Origin: Lentzea aerocolonigenes
Lineage (GTDB): Bacteria > Actinomycetota > Actinomycetes > Mycobacteriales > Pseudonocardiaceae
Assembly: GCF_000955955.1 (NCBI RefSeq)
Contig: NZ_JYJG01000122.1
Span: 1 to 55,351 of the forward strand
DNA length: 55,351 bases
Direction: 5' to 3'
Part shown: in pieces, positions 1 to 7,353 of the stretch
Position numbering within the stretch: position 1 is the stretch's first letter
Layout of the letters: each line of letters opens with the position of its first letter
The notes under the pieces: generated by a model
Database searches by the model: none
What the model was told of the DNA's origin: nothing
What the model saw: only the letters and a program-made list of their open reading frames with translations
Translations under genes and position numbers: made by a program

Positions 1-73
1 GCACTACTAGCCGCTTGCGCACGAACGCAGACGCCTGGTCGACCACAACAACGAGAAGCAGCACCACGAGGAA
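1..73 (-). pseudogene. phnE: phnE-type permease C-terminal remnant
   Basis: Read on the minus strand this stretch encodes a hydrophobic run (FLVVLLLVVVVD) followed by QASAFVRKR. This is how the last membrane helix and the short basic tail of phosphonate ABC permeases of the PhnE type usually end. No start is visible and the window edge cuts the other side. It abuts a phnD fragment of opposite orientation, so I read it as the surviving end of a phosphonate uptake permease in a broken operon. The assignment rests on one helix plus context and is weak on its own. Confidence 0.4.
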
Positions 74-74
74 G

Positions 75-228
75 GTCGGCGTCGCGGACGTGAAGCTCGA
101 CTACGCCGGTGGCCACCCCGAAGCGATGCTCGCGCTGACCAAAACCAAGGTCGACGCCGCCGAGATCAACAGCCAGACGCCGGCGTCGGCCAAGGACAAG
201 TTCGACACCTCGAAGTACCGCCAGATCG
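75..228 (+). pseudogene. phnD: phnD fragment, C-terminal lobe part (inverted)
   Basis: The plus strand encodes VGVADVKLDYAGGHPEAML, then KVDAAEINSQ and a stretch ending KYRQI. This is the conserved second-lobe segment of phosphonate/phosphite ABC substrate-binding proteins of the PhnD family, roughly residues 155-205 of about 300. It has no start, stops matching abruptly near 228, and lacks the roughly 70 residues that should follow. The next phnD segment is on the opposite strand. The piece is therefore a non-functional, reoriented fragment. Confidence 0.72.
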
Positions 229-408
229 GCGAGGTCCTCGATCTTGCGCGCCGGCGAGTCCTTGGAGACCCAGATGCCCGCGGTGTAGCTGGTGAGCTTG
301 CCGGTGCCGTCGGCGAACGACGCCAGCGGCTCGGCCTTGGCCTTCTGCGAGGCGAAGACGTAGCCGAGCGGGCCGAACTCGGCCAGCTCCAGCTTGCCGT
401 TGCGCAAC
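229..408 (-). pseudogene. phnD: phnD fragment, middle part (original orientation)
   Basis: The minus strand reads RNGKLELAEFGPLGYVFASQ, then KAKAEPLASFADGTGK, SYTAGIWVSKDSPA and KIEDL. This is the middle of a PhnD-type binding protein (about residues 66-125), including the FGPLGYV ligand-pocket motif. It follows directly in reading order from the N-terminal fragment at 413-611, which lies on the other strand. Its 5' edge lies in a perfect 10-bp palindrome, GTTGCGCAAC, at 399-408. I take the minus strand as the original orientation because the flavoenzyme gene at 618 and the phnE remnant also read that way. Confidence 0.75.
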
Positions 409-412
409 CGCC

Positions 413-611
413 TGCGGCACAACGAACTCCTCCAGCGGCGAGGGCTGCCCGAACAACGGCCGCGTGCGGTTCGGCGTCGAGCCGTACGCGGCCCCCGACA
501 AGCTCAAGCCCGCCTACGAGGTGCTCGCCAAGGCGTTGACCCGCAAGCTCGGCTGCGAGGTCGAGCTGCAGATCGTCGACGACTACGCCGCCGAGGTGCT
601 GGCGATGCGTT
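413..611 (+). pseudogene. phnD: phnD fragment, mature N-terminus (inverted)
   Basis: The plus strand encodes a lipoprotein-type cysteine (codon at 413) followed by a Ser/Gly/Asn-rich linker and then VRFGVEPYAAPDKLKP, ALTRKLGCEVELQIV and DDYAAEVLAMR. This is the first lobe of a PhnD-type binding protein. The signal peptide is missing except for its last residues. On the opposite strand a GTG codon at 616, one base after the flavoenzyme stop, reads V-K-T and then runs into this inverted segment. It looks like the original phnD start, left behind when the segment flipped. Confidence 0.72.
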
Positions 612-617
612 TTCACG

Positions 618-1670
618 TCACAGCTCCTGGAGGAGGTCGTCGAGCACGGCCGGGGCGAGGCCGAGCGCGGTGGTCATGCCGATGCCGGAGGTGACCGAGA
701 CAGCCCGGACCCGAGGAGCGGGCGTCGCGGTCAGGAAGGGTTCTGGGGCCGACGCGTAGACGCCGCGCCAGCGTTCGAGCACGTGCAGCGAGGGCACACC
801 GAGGAGCCGAGCCGTCTCGGTGAGGACCAGGTCGTCGAGGTCCTCCGGCCGGTACGGGTCGACCGTGCGGCTGTAGTGGTGGGTGTCGCCGATCGTGAGC
901 GAGCCGTCGGGGAGCTGGGTGAACATCAGGTTCAGCCCGGCTTCGACCAGTTCGGGGTGGTCGTGCGAGAGGCGTTCACGGACGAGCTGAGTGCTCGGGC
1001 ACCGCGCGAACGCCTCGTAGCGCAACATCGAGAACCCGGTCAGCACGGCCGGGTCGATCACACCGCCGTGCGCGACGCGCAGCATCCGCAGCCGGCAGCG
1101 CTGGATCTGGCGTTCCTCCGCGATGTCCGGGAAGAACCTGTCGACGTCGTGCCCGACCGCGACCACCGCCGCGCGGCAGGCAATCTCGCCGCGAGAGGTG
1201 CGGACCAGGCCGGGCTCGACCGTCAACACGTTGGTGGACCAGAGGAACGTGACACCGCGTGAGGCCAGCAGCGCCGCGATCGAGTGCACGGCCTCGCGCG
1301 GGTTGACGCGGATGTCCAACGGCAGGAACGCGCCTTCGTCGGTCAACGAGATCTCACGGACGGAGGCGAGCTCTTCGAGCACAGCGCGTTCGTCGTCGTG
1401 ACGGGCCTTGACGACGGTTCCGCACTCGCGCAGCCAGAAGCCGGCCTCGCGACCGAGCTTCAGCCACTCCTCGCGCGCGGTCATCGCGTACTCGAACGCC
1501 ACTCCGTCCTGAGCGGTGAAGCAGCCGTGCCCGAAGTTGCGCACGGAAGCCCCGACCGCGTGCTCGTCGCGCTCGACCACGGTGACGGAGAGACCCCGCC
1601 GCACCGCGTGCCAGGCGTGCGCGAGGCCTACGACGCCCGCGCCGACGACCACCAGGTCCACACTTGTCAT
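618..1670 (-). CDS. TIGR03364-type FAD-dependent oxidoreductase (phosphonate-associated)
   Basis: 350-residue cytoplasmic DAO-family flavoprotein. The N-terminal Rossmann motif GAGVVGLAHAW (about residues 9-19) is followed by VVERD, the usual acidic end of strand two that holds the FAD ribose. NFGHGC and the C-terminal SVTSGIGMTTALGLAP fit the clade (TIGR03364, proposed HpnW) that occurs next to phosphonatase-like enzymes and phosphonate transporters. It probably oxidises an aminophosphonate or related amine; the exact substrate cannot be read from sequence. The start is the ATG at 1670, inside a palindromic operator; the long upstream extension of the frame lies antisense to the GntR gene. 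The gene appears intact although its downstream transporter genes are scrambled. Confidence 0.85.
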   Translation of the reverse strand: MTSVDLVVVGAGVVGLAHAWHAVRRGLSVTVVERDEHAVGASVRNFGHGCFTAQDGVAFEYAMTAREEWLKLGREAGFWLRECGTVVKARHDDERAVLEELASVREISLTDEGAFLPLDIRVNPREAVHSIAALLASRGVTFLWSTNVLTVEPGLVRTSRGEIACRAAVVAVGHDVDRFFPDIAEERQIQRCRLRMLRVAHGGVIDPAVLTGFSMLRYEAFARCPSTQLVRERLSHDHPELVEAGLNLMFTQLPDGSLTIGDTHHYSRTVDPYRPEDLDDLVLTETARLLGVPSLHVLERWRGVYASAPEPFLTATPAPRVRAVSVTSGIGMTTALGLAPAVLDDLLQEL

Positions 1671-1676
1671 GACAAG
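1663..1676. promoter_or_regulatory. GntR operator 1 (perfect palindrome)
   Basis: CTTGTCATGACAAG is a perfect 14-bp palindrome covering the flavoenzyme start codon at 1668-1670. A near copy lies 77 bp away in front of the divergent GntR gene. The core GTCATGAC fits the GT...AC style of HutC/PhnF-class GntR operators. Repression of the flavoenzyme gene from here is inferred. Confidence 0.65.
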
Positions 1677-1739
1677 AACGATGGGTGGCTCGCAAAGCAG
1701 ATGCAATGGCTGTTCTGATGTGTTCACTTGGTGTTCAGA

Positions 1740-1753
1740 CTTGTTATGACATG
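1740..1753. promoter_or_regulatory. GntR operator 2
   Basis: CTTGTTATGACATG shares 12 of 14 bases with the palindrome at 1663-1676. It sits directly upstream of the TATGGT -10 element of the GntR gene, between the expected -35 and -10, as expected for autorepression. Confidence 0.6.
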
Positions 1754-1759
1754 TATGGT
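1754..1759 (+). promoter_or_regulatory. -10 element of GntR gene, leaderless type
   Basis: TATGGT (TANNNT) is followed by 7 bases and then GTG at 1767. This is the actinobacterial leaderless-promoter arrangement, and it decides the start codon because no ribosome binding site precedes 1767. Confidence 0.5.
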
Positions 1760-1766
1760 TGCCTGC

Positions 1767-2513
1767 GTGGAGATGCCCCTGCACGAGCGCATCGCGGCCG
1801 ATCTGCGCCGCCGCATCGCCTCGGGTGAGCTGGCCGTCGGCGATCCCGTGCCGTCCGAATCGCAGTTGTGCGCGCACTGGGAAGCTTCGCGCGCACCGGT
1901 CCGGCAGGCGCTCACGACGCTGCGCGCGGAGGGCATGATCGGCGGCGGGCGCGGCAAGCCCGCGGTGGTGCGCAGGCACACGCTCTCCCAGCCGTTCGAG
2001 ACGTTCCTGTCGTTCTCCAGCTGGGCTGCCGGTCTTGGCCACGTGCCAGGGCAACGAACCCTGGAGATCGCCCGCCGGCCCGCCGACGCCGACATCGCGG
2101 ACGCGCTGCAGCTCGACGAGGGCACGCCGGTCGTGCAGCTGTTGAGGCAGCGGCTGATCGACGGCCGGCCGACGATGCTGGAGCGCACGACGTTCGTGGA
2201 ACCGGTGGGGCGCCTGCTGTTCGACTTCGACTGCGACAGCGGCTCGCTCTACCAGTACCTGGGGGAGCAGGGCGTCGACATGACGGTCGCCCGGCACCAG
2301 ATCGACGCCGTCGCGGCGGACGAGCAGGACAGCGAGCTGCTCGAAGTCGCCTTGGGCGCACCACTTCTGCGTGAACGGCGCTGTGCGTCCGGTGTGGACG
2401 GACGTCCGGTCGAGCACTCCGACGACCGCTACCGCCCGGACATGGTCAGCTTTTCGATCGAGAACTCCCAGCAGGCGCAACCGGCGCTGCTGCGGCACTG
2501 GAGGGCTTCGTGA
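1767..2513 (+). CDS. GntR/HutC-family transcriptional regulator (PhnF-like)
   Basis: 248-residue repressor. The N-terminal winged helix (about residues 4-70) has the GntR signature LRRRIASGEL...GDPVPSESQL and the recognition helix SRAPVRQAL. The C-terminal UTRA ligand-binding domain (about 90-240) contains DEGTPVVQLLRQR. Context (divergent flavoenzyme, overlapping phosphonatase-like gene) suggests control of phosphonate catabolism. It probably binds the two CTTGTYATGACA-type operators at 1663 and 1740. The stop overlaps the next start as GTGA, so the downstream hydrolase is translationally coupled. In-frame alternatives upstream (1728, 1755) would start inside the operator or the -10 region. 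Confidence 0.85.
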   Translation: MEMPLHERIAADLRRRIASGELAVGDPVPSESQLCAHWEASRAPVRQALTTLRAEGMIGGGRGKPAVVRRHTLSQPFETFLSFSSWAAGLGHVPGQRTLEIARRPADADIADALQLDEGTPVVQLLRQRLIDGRPTMLERTTFVEPVGRLLFDFDCDSGSLYQYLGEQGVDMTVARHQIDAVAADEQDSELLEVALGAPLLRERRCASGVDGRPVEHSDDRYRPDMVSFSIENSQQAQPALLRHWRAS

Positions 2514-3143
2514 AGGTCGACCTCGTGGTGCTGGACATCGCCGGCACCACCGTGGAGGAACATGGACTGGTGTACAAAGCGTTGGCGGACACCGTGATCG
2601 CGGCGGGCGGCGACGCGAGCGACGTCGGCGACTGGATGGGCGCCGACAAGTACGAGGCGATCTCCTCGATGCTGGGCAGGTCCATTGTGGACGCCGAGTT
2701 CAAGGACTTCCACGAGCGACTCTCGGCCTGCTACGCCGCCGACGCCGATCCCCGGAGCGCCGGAAGCGTTGGCGCAACTGCGATCGAACGGTGTGAAGGT
2801 CGCGTTGACGACCGGTTTCGACCGGCCGATCGTGGACGGGCTGCTCGAAGTGCTGGGCTGGGGCGAGGACGTGCTGGACGCGGTCGTCTGCGTGGACGAC
2901 GTGCCGGCGGGCCGCCCGGCGCCGTACATGATCTACCGGGCGATGGAGCTGACCGGCACGCGCGACGTACGGCGCGTCCTGACGGCCGGCGACACCGTGC
3001 GTGACCTGGAAGCGGGCACGAACTCGGGCGCGGGCTTCGTGGTCGGGGTGCTGAGCGGCGGCCAGACGGAGGACGAGCTGAAGCTCCACCCGCACACGCA
3101 CCTGCTCGGCAGCGTCGCGGAGATCCCTGCTCTCGTGTCCTAG
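2510..3143 (+). pseudogene. Phosphonatase-like HAD hydrolase (TIGR03351), frameshifted
   Basis: The first reading frame (2510 to about 2745) gives the HAD nucleophile motif VVLDIAGTTVEE and a cap segment MGADKYEAI. The homology then continues in another frame with PTPIPGAPEALAQLR, KVALTTGFDRPIV, PAPYMIYRAM and VLTAGDTVRDLEAG through the stop at 3143. The two halves join only if one base is removed or two added near 2743-2755 (the tacgccgccgacgcc stretch). The ancestral enzyme of about 210 residues would be a PhnX-like hydrolase acting with the TIGR03364 flavoprotein. A sequencing error could cause this, but the scrambled phnD nearby makes real decay plausible. Confidence 0.8.
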
Positions 3144-3568
3144 TCCAGAGCGGCGGTGTGGCGGAGCTGCTCCGGCGTCGGGTCGGTGACCAACACCTGC
3201 AACGCCGCCGCGAACTGGTCGAAGCGCCGGTCGAACTCGGCCAGTTCGCGCGAGGGCTCGGCGACCAGGGCAGCCCGCCCGGCCTTGGGGATCGCGGTCG
3301 CCAGCGCGTCGCGGAGAGGCTGAGACCGGCGCAGAGCCACGAGCAGCGCCCACAGCCGCTGCTCGACCAGCGCGACCTGCACCGGGTCACCCGTGACGCG
3401 CAGGAAGTCCGACCGCACGGCCGTGGCACGGCGGCGCTGCTCCGAGCACGCGAAGTCGTCCGACCGGACCACCTGGCCCTCTGGAGCCGAGCGGGCCAGC
3501 GACTCCTCCGACCGGAACCGCCGCACAGGCACGGTCCCGGCCGGGTTCCACATCCACCAGAACGTCAT
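3140..3568 (-). CDS. Hypothetical protein downstream of XPB helicase
   Basis: 142-residue soluble protein rich in Arg, Ala and Leu, without signal peptide or membrane helix. The first residues (MTFWWMWNPAGTVPV) resemble the start of small actinobacterial proteins that accompany DNA-repair helicases, but I do not recognise the family. Its start overlaps the helicase stop by 4 bp (ATGA on the minus strand), so the two are probably co-translated. It ends with a 4-bp tail-to-tail overlap with the broken phosphonatase-like gene. No function can be assigned. Confidence 0.7.
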   Translation of the reverse strand: MTFWWMWNPAGTVPVRRFRSEESLARSAPEGQVVRSDDFACSEQRRRATAVRSDFLRVTGDPVQVALVEQRLWALLVALRRSQPLRDALATAIPKAGRAALVAEPSRELAEFDRRFDQFAAALQVLVTDPTPEQLRHTAALD

Positions 3569-5205
3569 CCGACCAGGTCGTCCGCGTCGACGATCTTGTA
3601 CGCGTAGCCCTGCTCCGCCAGGAACCGCTGCCGGTGCGCCGCGTAGTCGGTGTCGAGCGTGTCGCGCGCGACGACCGAGTAGAAGTGCGCCTGCCGCCCG
3701 TCACCCTTCGGCCGCAGGATCCGGCCGAGGCGCTGCGCCTCCTCCTGGCGCGAACCGAACGTGCCGGACACCTGGATGGCGACCGAGGCCTCTGGCAGGT
3801 CGATGGAGAAGTTCGCCACCTTCGAGACCACGAGCGTGCGCAGCTCGCCGCGACGGAACTTGTCGAACAGCTCCTCGCGCTCCTTGTTCTTCGTCGATCC
3901 CTTGATCACCGGCGCCCCCAGTTCCTCGCCAAGCTCGTCGAGCTGGTCCAGATAAGCACCGATCACCAGAGCCGGCTCGTCGGGATGCTGCTCGAGCACC
4001 CTTCGGACCACGGGAATCTTGGTCCGCGCGGTCGAGCAGAGCTTGTAGCGCTCCTCGGGCTCTGCCGTCGCGTACTGGAGCCGCTCGTTGTCCGTCAGCG
4101 TCACCCGGACCTCGGTGCACTCGGCGGGAGCGATCCACCCCTGCGCCTCGATGTCGCGCCACGGCACGTCGTACCGCTTCGGCCCGATCAACGAGAAGAC
4201 GTCGCCTTCCTGGCCGTCCTCGCGCACCAAAGTCGCCGTGAGACCAAGCCGACGACGCGATTGCAGGTCAGCGGTCATCCGGAACACCGGCGCCGGCAGC
4301 AGGTGGACCTCGTCGTAGACGATCAGGCCCCAGTCGCGCGAGTCGAACAGCTCCAGGTGCTTGTACTCGCCCTTCGACTTGCGGGTGATCACCTGGTAGG
4401 TCGCGATCGTGACCGGCCGGATCTCCTTGCGCTCACCCGAGTACTCGCCGATCTCCTCCTCGGTGAGCGATGTGCGCGCGATCAGCTCCCGTTTCCACTG
4501 CCGCCCCGCCACGGTGTTCGTGACCAGGATCAACGTGGTCGCCTGCGCCTCGGCCATCGCCGCCGCGCCCACGAGCGTCTTGCCCGCGCCGCACGGCAGC
4601 ACGACGACGCCGGAGCCACCGGCCCAGAACGCCTGGGCCGCGAGCCGCTGGTAGTCGCGCAGCTTCCAGTCGGTCTCGTCCAGCTCGATCGCGTGCGCCT
4701 CGCCGTCGACGTACCCGGCGTGGTCCTCCGCGGGCCACCCGACCTTGAGCAGCAGCTGCTTGAGCCGCCCGCGCTCGCTCGGGTGCACGATCACCGTGTC
4801 GTCGTCGATCCGCGCCCCGAACATCGGCGCGATCTTCTTGTTGCGCAGCACCTCTTCGAGCACCGCACGGTCGTTGGAGTGCAGCACGAGCCCGTGCGCC
4901 GGGTTGTTCGTCAGCACCAGCCGCCCGAACCGGCTCATGGTGTCGACCACGTCCACCAGCAACGGCTGCGGCACCGGGTAGCGGCTGAACCGCACCAGCG
5001 CGTCCACCACCTGCTCGGCGTCGTGGCCTGCCGCGCGGGCGTTCCACAAGGCCAGCGGCGTCACGCGATACGTGTGCACGTGCTCGGGTGCGCGCTCCAG
5101 CTCGGCGAACGGCGCGATGGACGTGCGTGCGTCGTCGGCGAGCGGGTGGTCGACCTCGAGCAGCAGCGTCTTGTCCGACTGGACGATCAGGGGGCCATCG
5201 GTCAC
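3565..5205 (-). CDS. xpb: DNA repair helicase XPB/ERCC3 type
   Basis: 546 residues, close to the usual length of actinobacterial XPB. Domains: N-terminal damage-recognition-like region with DDDTVIVHPSERGRLKQLL; helicase domain 1 with Q-motif region WKLRDYQRLAAQAFW, Walker A LPCGAGKT (about residue 205) and DEVH box (about 297), then GLTATLVREDG; helicase domain 2 with VIKGSTKNKEREELF, SKVANFSIDLPEA and QRLGRILRPKGDG (motif VI). It is a 3'-5' ATP-dependent DNA helicase used in nucleotide excision repair. The GTG start at 5205 gives VTDGPLIVQSDKTLLLEV, the normal beginning; an upstream frame extension runs antisense to the LppU-like gene. Its Rv0862c-type partner, usually adjacent, lies 10 kb away at 15781, separated by an apparent insertion. 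Confidence 0.95.
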   Translation of the reverse strand: MTDGPLIVQSDKTLLLEVDHPLADDARTSIAPFAELERAPEHVHTYRVTPLALWNARAAGHDAEQVVDALVRFSRYPVPQPLLVDVVDTMSRFGRLVLTNNPAHGLVLHSNDRAVLEEVLRNKKIAPMFGARIDDDTVIVHPSERGRLKQLLLKVGWPAEDHAGYVDGEAHAIELDETDWKLRDYQRLAAQAFWAGGSGVVVLPCGAGKTLVGAAAMAEAQATTLILVTNTVAGRQWKRELIARTSLTEEEIGEYSGERKEIRPVTIATYQVITRKSKGEYKHLELFDSRDWGLIVYDEVHLLPAPVFRMTADLQSRRRLGLTATLVREDGQEGDVFSLIGPKRYDVPWRDIEAQGWIAPAECTEVRVTLTDNERLQYATAEPEERYKLCSTARTKIPVVRRVLEQHPDEPALVIGAYLDQLDELGEELGAPVIKGSTKNKEREELFDKFRRGELRTLVVSKVANFSIDLPEASVAIQVSGTFGSRQEEAQRLGRILRPKGDGRQAHFYSVVARDTLDTDYAAHRQRFLAEQGYAYKIVDADDLVG

Positions 5206-5301
5206 GGGTACAAGTCTCCCTGACGACGCCAAATGCGTTCGACCTGCGTCAACTGGCGATAACAAGTGTGAGGCGACACACGCAGCCAACACCGCGTGTC
5301 G

Positions 5302-5307
5302 TAGTTT
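5302..5307 (+). promoter_or_regulatory. -10 element of first LppU-like gene
   Basis: TAGTTT sits 7 bases before ATG 5315 with no ribosome binding site between, matching a leaderless transcript. Confidence 0.4.
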
Positions 5308-5314
5308 CTCGCGC

Positions 5315-6028
5315 ATGAGCACCGAGTCGACCGATCCCGTCGAGCCGAAGGCGTCGTCAGCACCGGCTCCCGAGGAGACCGGGACCGCGGACACCGAGGT
5401 CGTGGAGACCGCGGCAGAGCCCGCGCCGGACACCGCCGAGGCCGAGGAGACCGAGCCGGAGGAGATCGAGGCCGAGGAGCCCCCGGCCGTGGTCTCGTCG
5501 GCTTTCGGGGGCGGCGACGAGCCGCCCGCCAAGAACAAGTGGCTGAAGCCGGTCATCGTCGCCGTGCTGGCGATCGTCCTGGTCGGCGCCGGCGCCTGGG
5601 CGGTCACCGCGCTCAACGGCACCGCGGTCGGCGACTGCGTGAGCGCCTCGCCCAAAGACGTGGACAAGCCGGACGGCGACTGGAACGTCTCGTCCAAGAG
5701 CTGTGGCGACGCGGCTGCGACGCACAAGGTCGCCAAGGTCCTGAAGAACGCCGACGAGCCGTGCCCGGAGGAGGGCATCTACGAGCCGGTCAAGGACGGT
5801 GGCGACTCGTTGTGCCTGATGCCGAACCTGGCCGAGGGCAAGTGCTACACCTCGGGCGACGACGGCGCGTTCAAGGCGGAGGCGTGCACGACCGAGTCGC
5901 CGGTGAAGATCGTGAAGAAGGTCGACGGTCTGCCAGAGGAGGGCACGGTCTGCCCGGAGGGTTCGAGCGAGCTGCGGTTCAGCGAGCCGGCCTCCGTGTA
6001 CTGCATGGGCGTCCACGAAGGCTCCTGA
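5315..6028 (+). CDS. LppU-like membrane-anchored Cys8 protein, copy 1
   Basis: 237 residues. Residues 1-75 are a strongly acidic Glu/Ala/Pro-rich cytoplasmic tail, 83-103 one membrane helix (KPVIVAVLAIVLVGAGAWAV), and the rest an extracytoplasmic domain. The ectodomain has eight cysteines in two matching blocks: GDC-KSC-EPCP-LCLMPN and GKCY-AC-VCP-YC. This is the LppU/SCO3897-type fold, whose function is unknown. First of four tandem paralogues; the gap to the next gene is 50 bp. The ATG at 5315 was chosen because the longer upstream frame runs antisense through the helicase gene and a TAGTTT element sits 7 bases before this codon. Confidence 0.8.
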   Translation: MSTESTDPVEPKASSAPAPEETGTADTEVVETAAEPAPDTAEAEETEPEEIEAEEPPAVVSSAFGGGDEPPAKNKWLKPVIVAVLAIVLVGAGAWAVTALNGTAVGDCVSASPKDVDKPDGDWNVSSKSCGDAAATHKVAKVLKNADEPCPEEGIYEPVKDGGDSLCLMPNLAEGKCYTSGDDGAFKAEACTTESPVKIVKKVDGLPEEGTVCPEGSSELRFSEPASVYCMGVHEGS

Positions 6029-6078
6029 TCGGGTGAACTCGGTTGAGTTGACCACCCGCTGACGCCGATACCCAGGCC

Positions 6079-6558
6079 ATGAAGAAGGTCGGCCTGGGTA
6101 TCGCCGTTGTATTTGCGCTCGTCCTGCTCGGCGGGTTCGTGCTGAACCAGCTCGGTGGCGCGGCGCAGGCGGCCCAGGTGGGCGACTGCGCGCGCATCTC
6201 CGGCAGCCAGGACAACCCGAGCTACCAGGCGCTCGACTGCGCCTCGGAGCAGGCGACCGTCAAGATCGCCAAGATTCTGCCGTTCAACGAGCAGAAGTGC
6301 CCGTCCGGCGGCATGGACTACTCGACGTACACGGGCGACTCGGTGCTCTGCCTGATGCCGAACTTCGTCGAGGGCGCCTGCTACGGGCAGGACGCCAACA
6401 GCGGCATCGCCAAGGTCGACTGCACCACCAAGGACTCGGTGAAGGTCGCCAAGGTGCTCACCGGCAAGACCGACCGCGCAGCCTGCGGAGACGCGCGCGC
6501 GGCGGTCTTCCCGGAACCCGCCGTCACCTTCTGCCTCGAGCGCGGCGACAAGCAGTGA
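6079..6558 (+). CDS. LppU-like membrane-anchored Cys8 protein, copy 2
   Basis: 159 residues: a short MKKVG start, one N-terminal membrane helix (about 5-26) that could also act as an uncleaved signal anchor, then the same eight-cysteine ectodomain. This copy shows the internal duplication most clearly. Half one has GDC, LDC, VKIAKIL, KCP and LCLMPN; half two has GACY, VDC, VKVAKVL, AC and FCL. The repeats suggest two similar disulfide-stabilised subdomains. Probably co-transcribed with copy 1. No catalytic residues stand out; a binding or sensing role at the envelope is only a guess. Confidence 0.8.
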   Translation: MKKVGLGIAVVFALVLLGGFVLNQLGGAAQAAQVGDCARISGSQDNPSYQALDCASEQATVKIAKILPFNEQKCPSGGMDYSTYTGDSVLCLMPNFVEGACYGQDANSGIAKVDCTTKDSVKVAKVLTGKTDRAACGDARAAVFPEPAVTFCLERGDKQ

Positions 6559-6629
6559 TCTTCCGCGCGGTCGTTTTCTGCTGAAGGCCCGCCGCGGTCC
6601 GTGGTCCACATGGGACCCTCTGCGGCGTG

Positions 6630-7133
6630 ATGAACGAGGAGACCGCGCCCAGGACGAGCGTGGCCAAGCAGGTGCTGACCTACGGGATCACGCTGGTCGT
6701 CGCCGCGGTCGCGATCTACGGCATCTCCGAGTTCCTCACCCCGGTCCAGCCGCCGAAGCAGGGCGACTGCGCCTCCCTCACCGGCGACATCGGCCGCTAC
6801 GAGGCCGTCGACTGCTCGGCGAACGCGAACTACGTCGTCGAGGGCACCGTGGCCGCGGCGCAGTCCTGCCCCAACGGCGAGGACCTGAGCTGGGTGCCCG
6901 TGCGGCGCATCGACCCGAAGGTCCGGTTCTGCCTGGCCCCGCTCTACGACGTCGGCGAGTGCTACCCCGAGGCCAGGTCCGGCTACGACCTCGACGCCGT
7001 GGACTGCGGTGACCAGGACGTCTTCCAGGTGACCAAGGCCAGTCGGGATGCGCCGCCACCGTCGTGCGGGCCGGGCGAGGAGACCCGTTCATACCCCGCG
7101 GTGAAGCTCACCTACTGCCTCAGTCGCGCGTAG
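6630..7133 (+). CDS. LppU-like membrane-anchored Cys8 protein, copy 3
   Basis: 167 residues: about 17 cytoplasmic residues, one membrane helix (LTYGITLVVAAVAIYGI, about 16-33), then the eight-cysteine ectodomain (GDC, VDC, SCP, FCLAP, GECY, VDC, SCG, YCL). The spacing matches copies 1 and 2, but this copy lacks the LCLMPN wording. A GTG directly before the ATG could also serve as start. The gap to copy 2 is 71 bp and to copy 4 is 220 bp, the latter holding a terminator-like hairpin. Confidence 0.78.
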   Translation: MNEETAPRTSVAKQVLTYGITLVVAAVAIYGISEFLTPVQPPKQGDCASLTGDIGRYEAVDCSANANYVVEGTVAAAQSCPNGEDLSWVPVRRIDPKVRFCLAPLYDVGECYPEARSGYDLDAVDCGDQDVFQVTKASRDAPPPSCGPGEETRSYPAVKLTYCLSRA

Positions 7134-7285
7134 CGACCGCCCGGTCACCAAGTGGTCGTAACGTTTCCGTAAAGCCCCGGCGGATTTTTTGCCCGCGTGG
7201 CAATCTCAGCCTCCGGCCGTGTCGGGGGGCGTGGGCCGTTCGGCGCAGTGACGTGCGCGAATGGCTCGGCCAGTCAGCTTTCCCG

Positions 7286-7319
7286 AAACCGGAGCCGGGT
7301 CCCAACGGCTCCGGTTTTG
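7286..7319 (+). terminator. Intrinsic terminator or attenuator before LppU copy 4
   Basis: An 11-bp stem (AAACCGGAGCC at 7286-7296 with GGCTCCGGTTT at 7307-7317) closes a 10-base loop and ends in a short T run. It lies only about 35 bases before the GTG of the next gene. That leaves no room for a separate promoter plus ribosome binding site. It either ends the copy 3 transcript imperfectly or acts as a conditional attenuator. Confidence 0.6.
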
Positions 7320-7353
7320 CCGTCTTTCGCACGCCCCATCGGAGAGGAATCCA

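Noticed and set aside
1..617. Mobile element causing the phnD scrambling
   Set aside because: No transposase, terminal inverted repeats or target duplication seen; only the short GTTGCGCAAC palindrome at one junction.
1671..2498. N-terminal extension of the flavoenzyme frame
   Set aside because: It runs antisense to the GntR gene and precedes the true Rossmann start at 1670.
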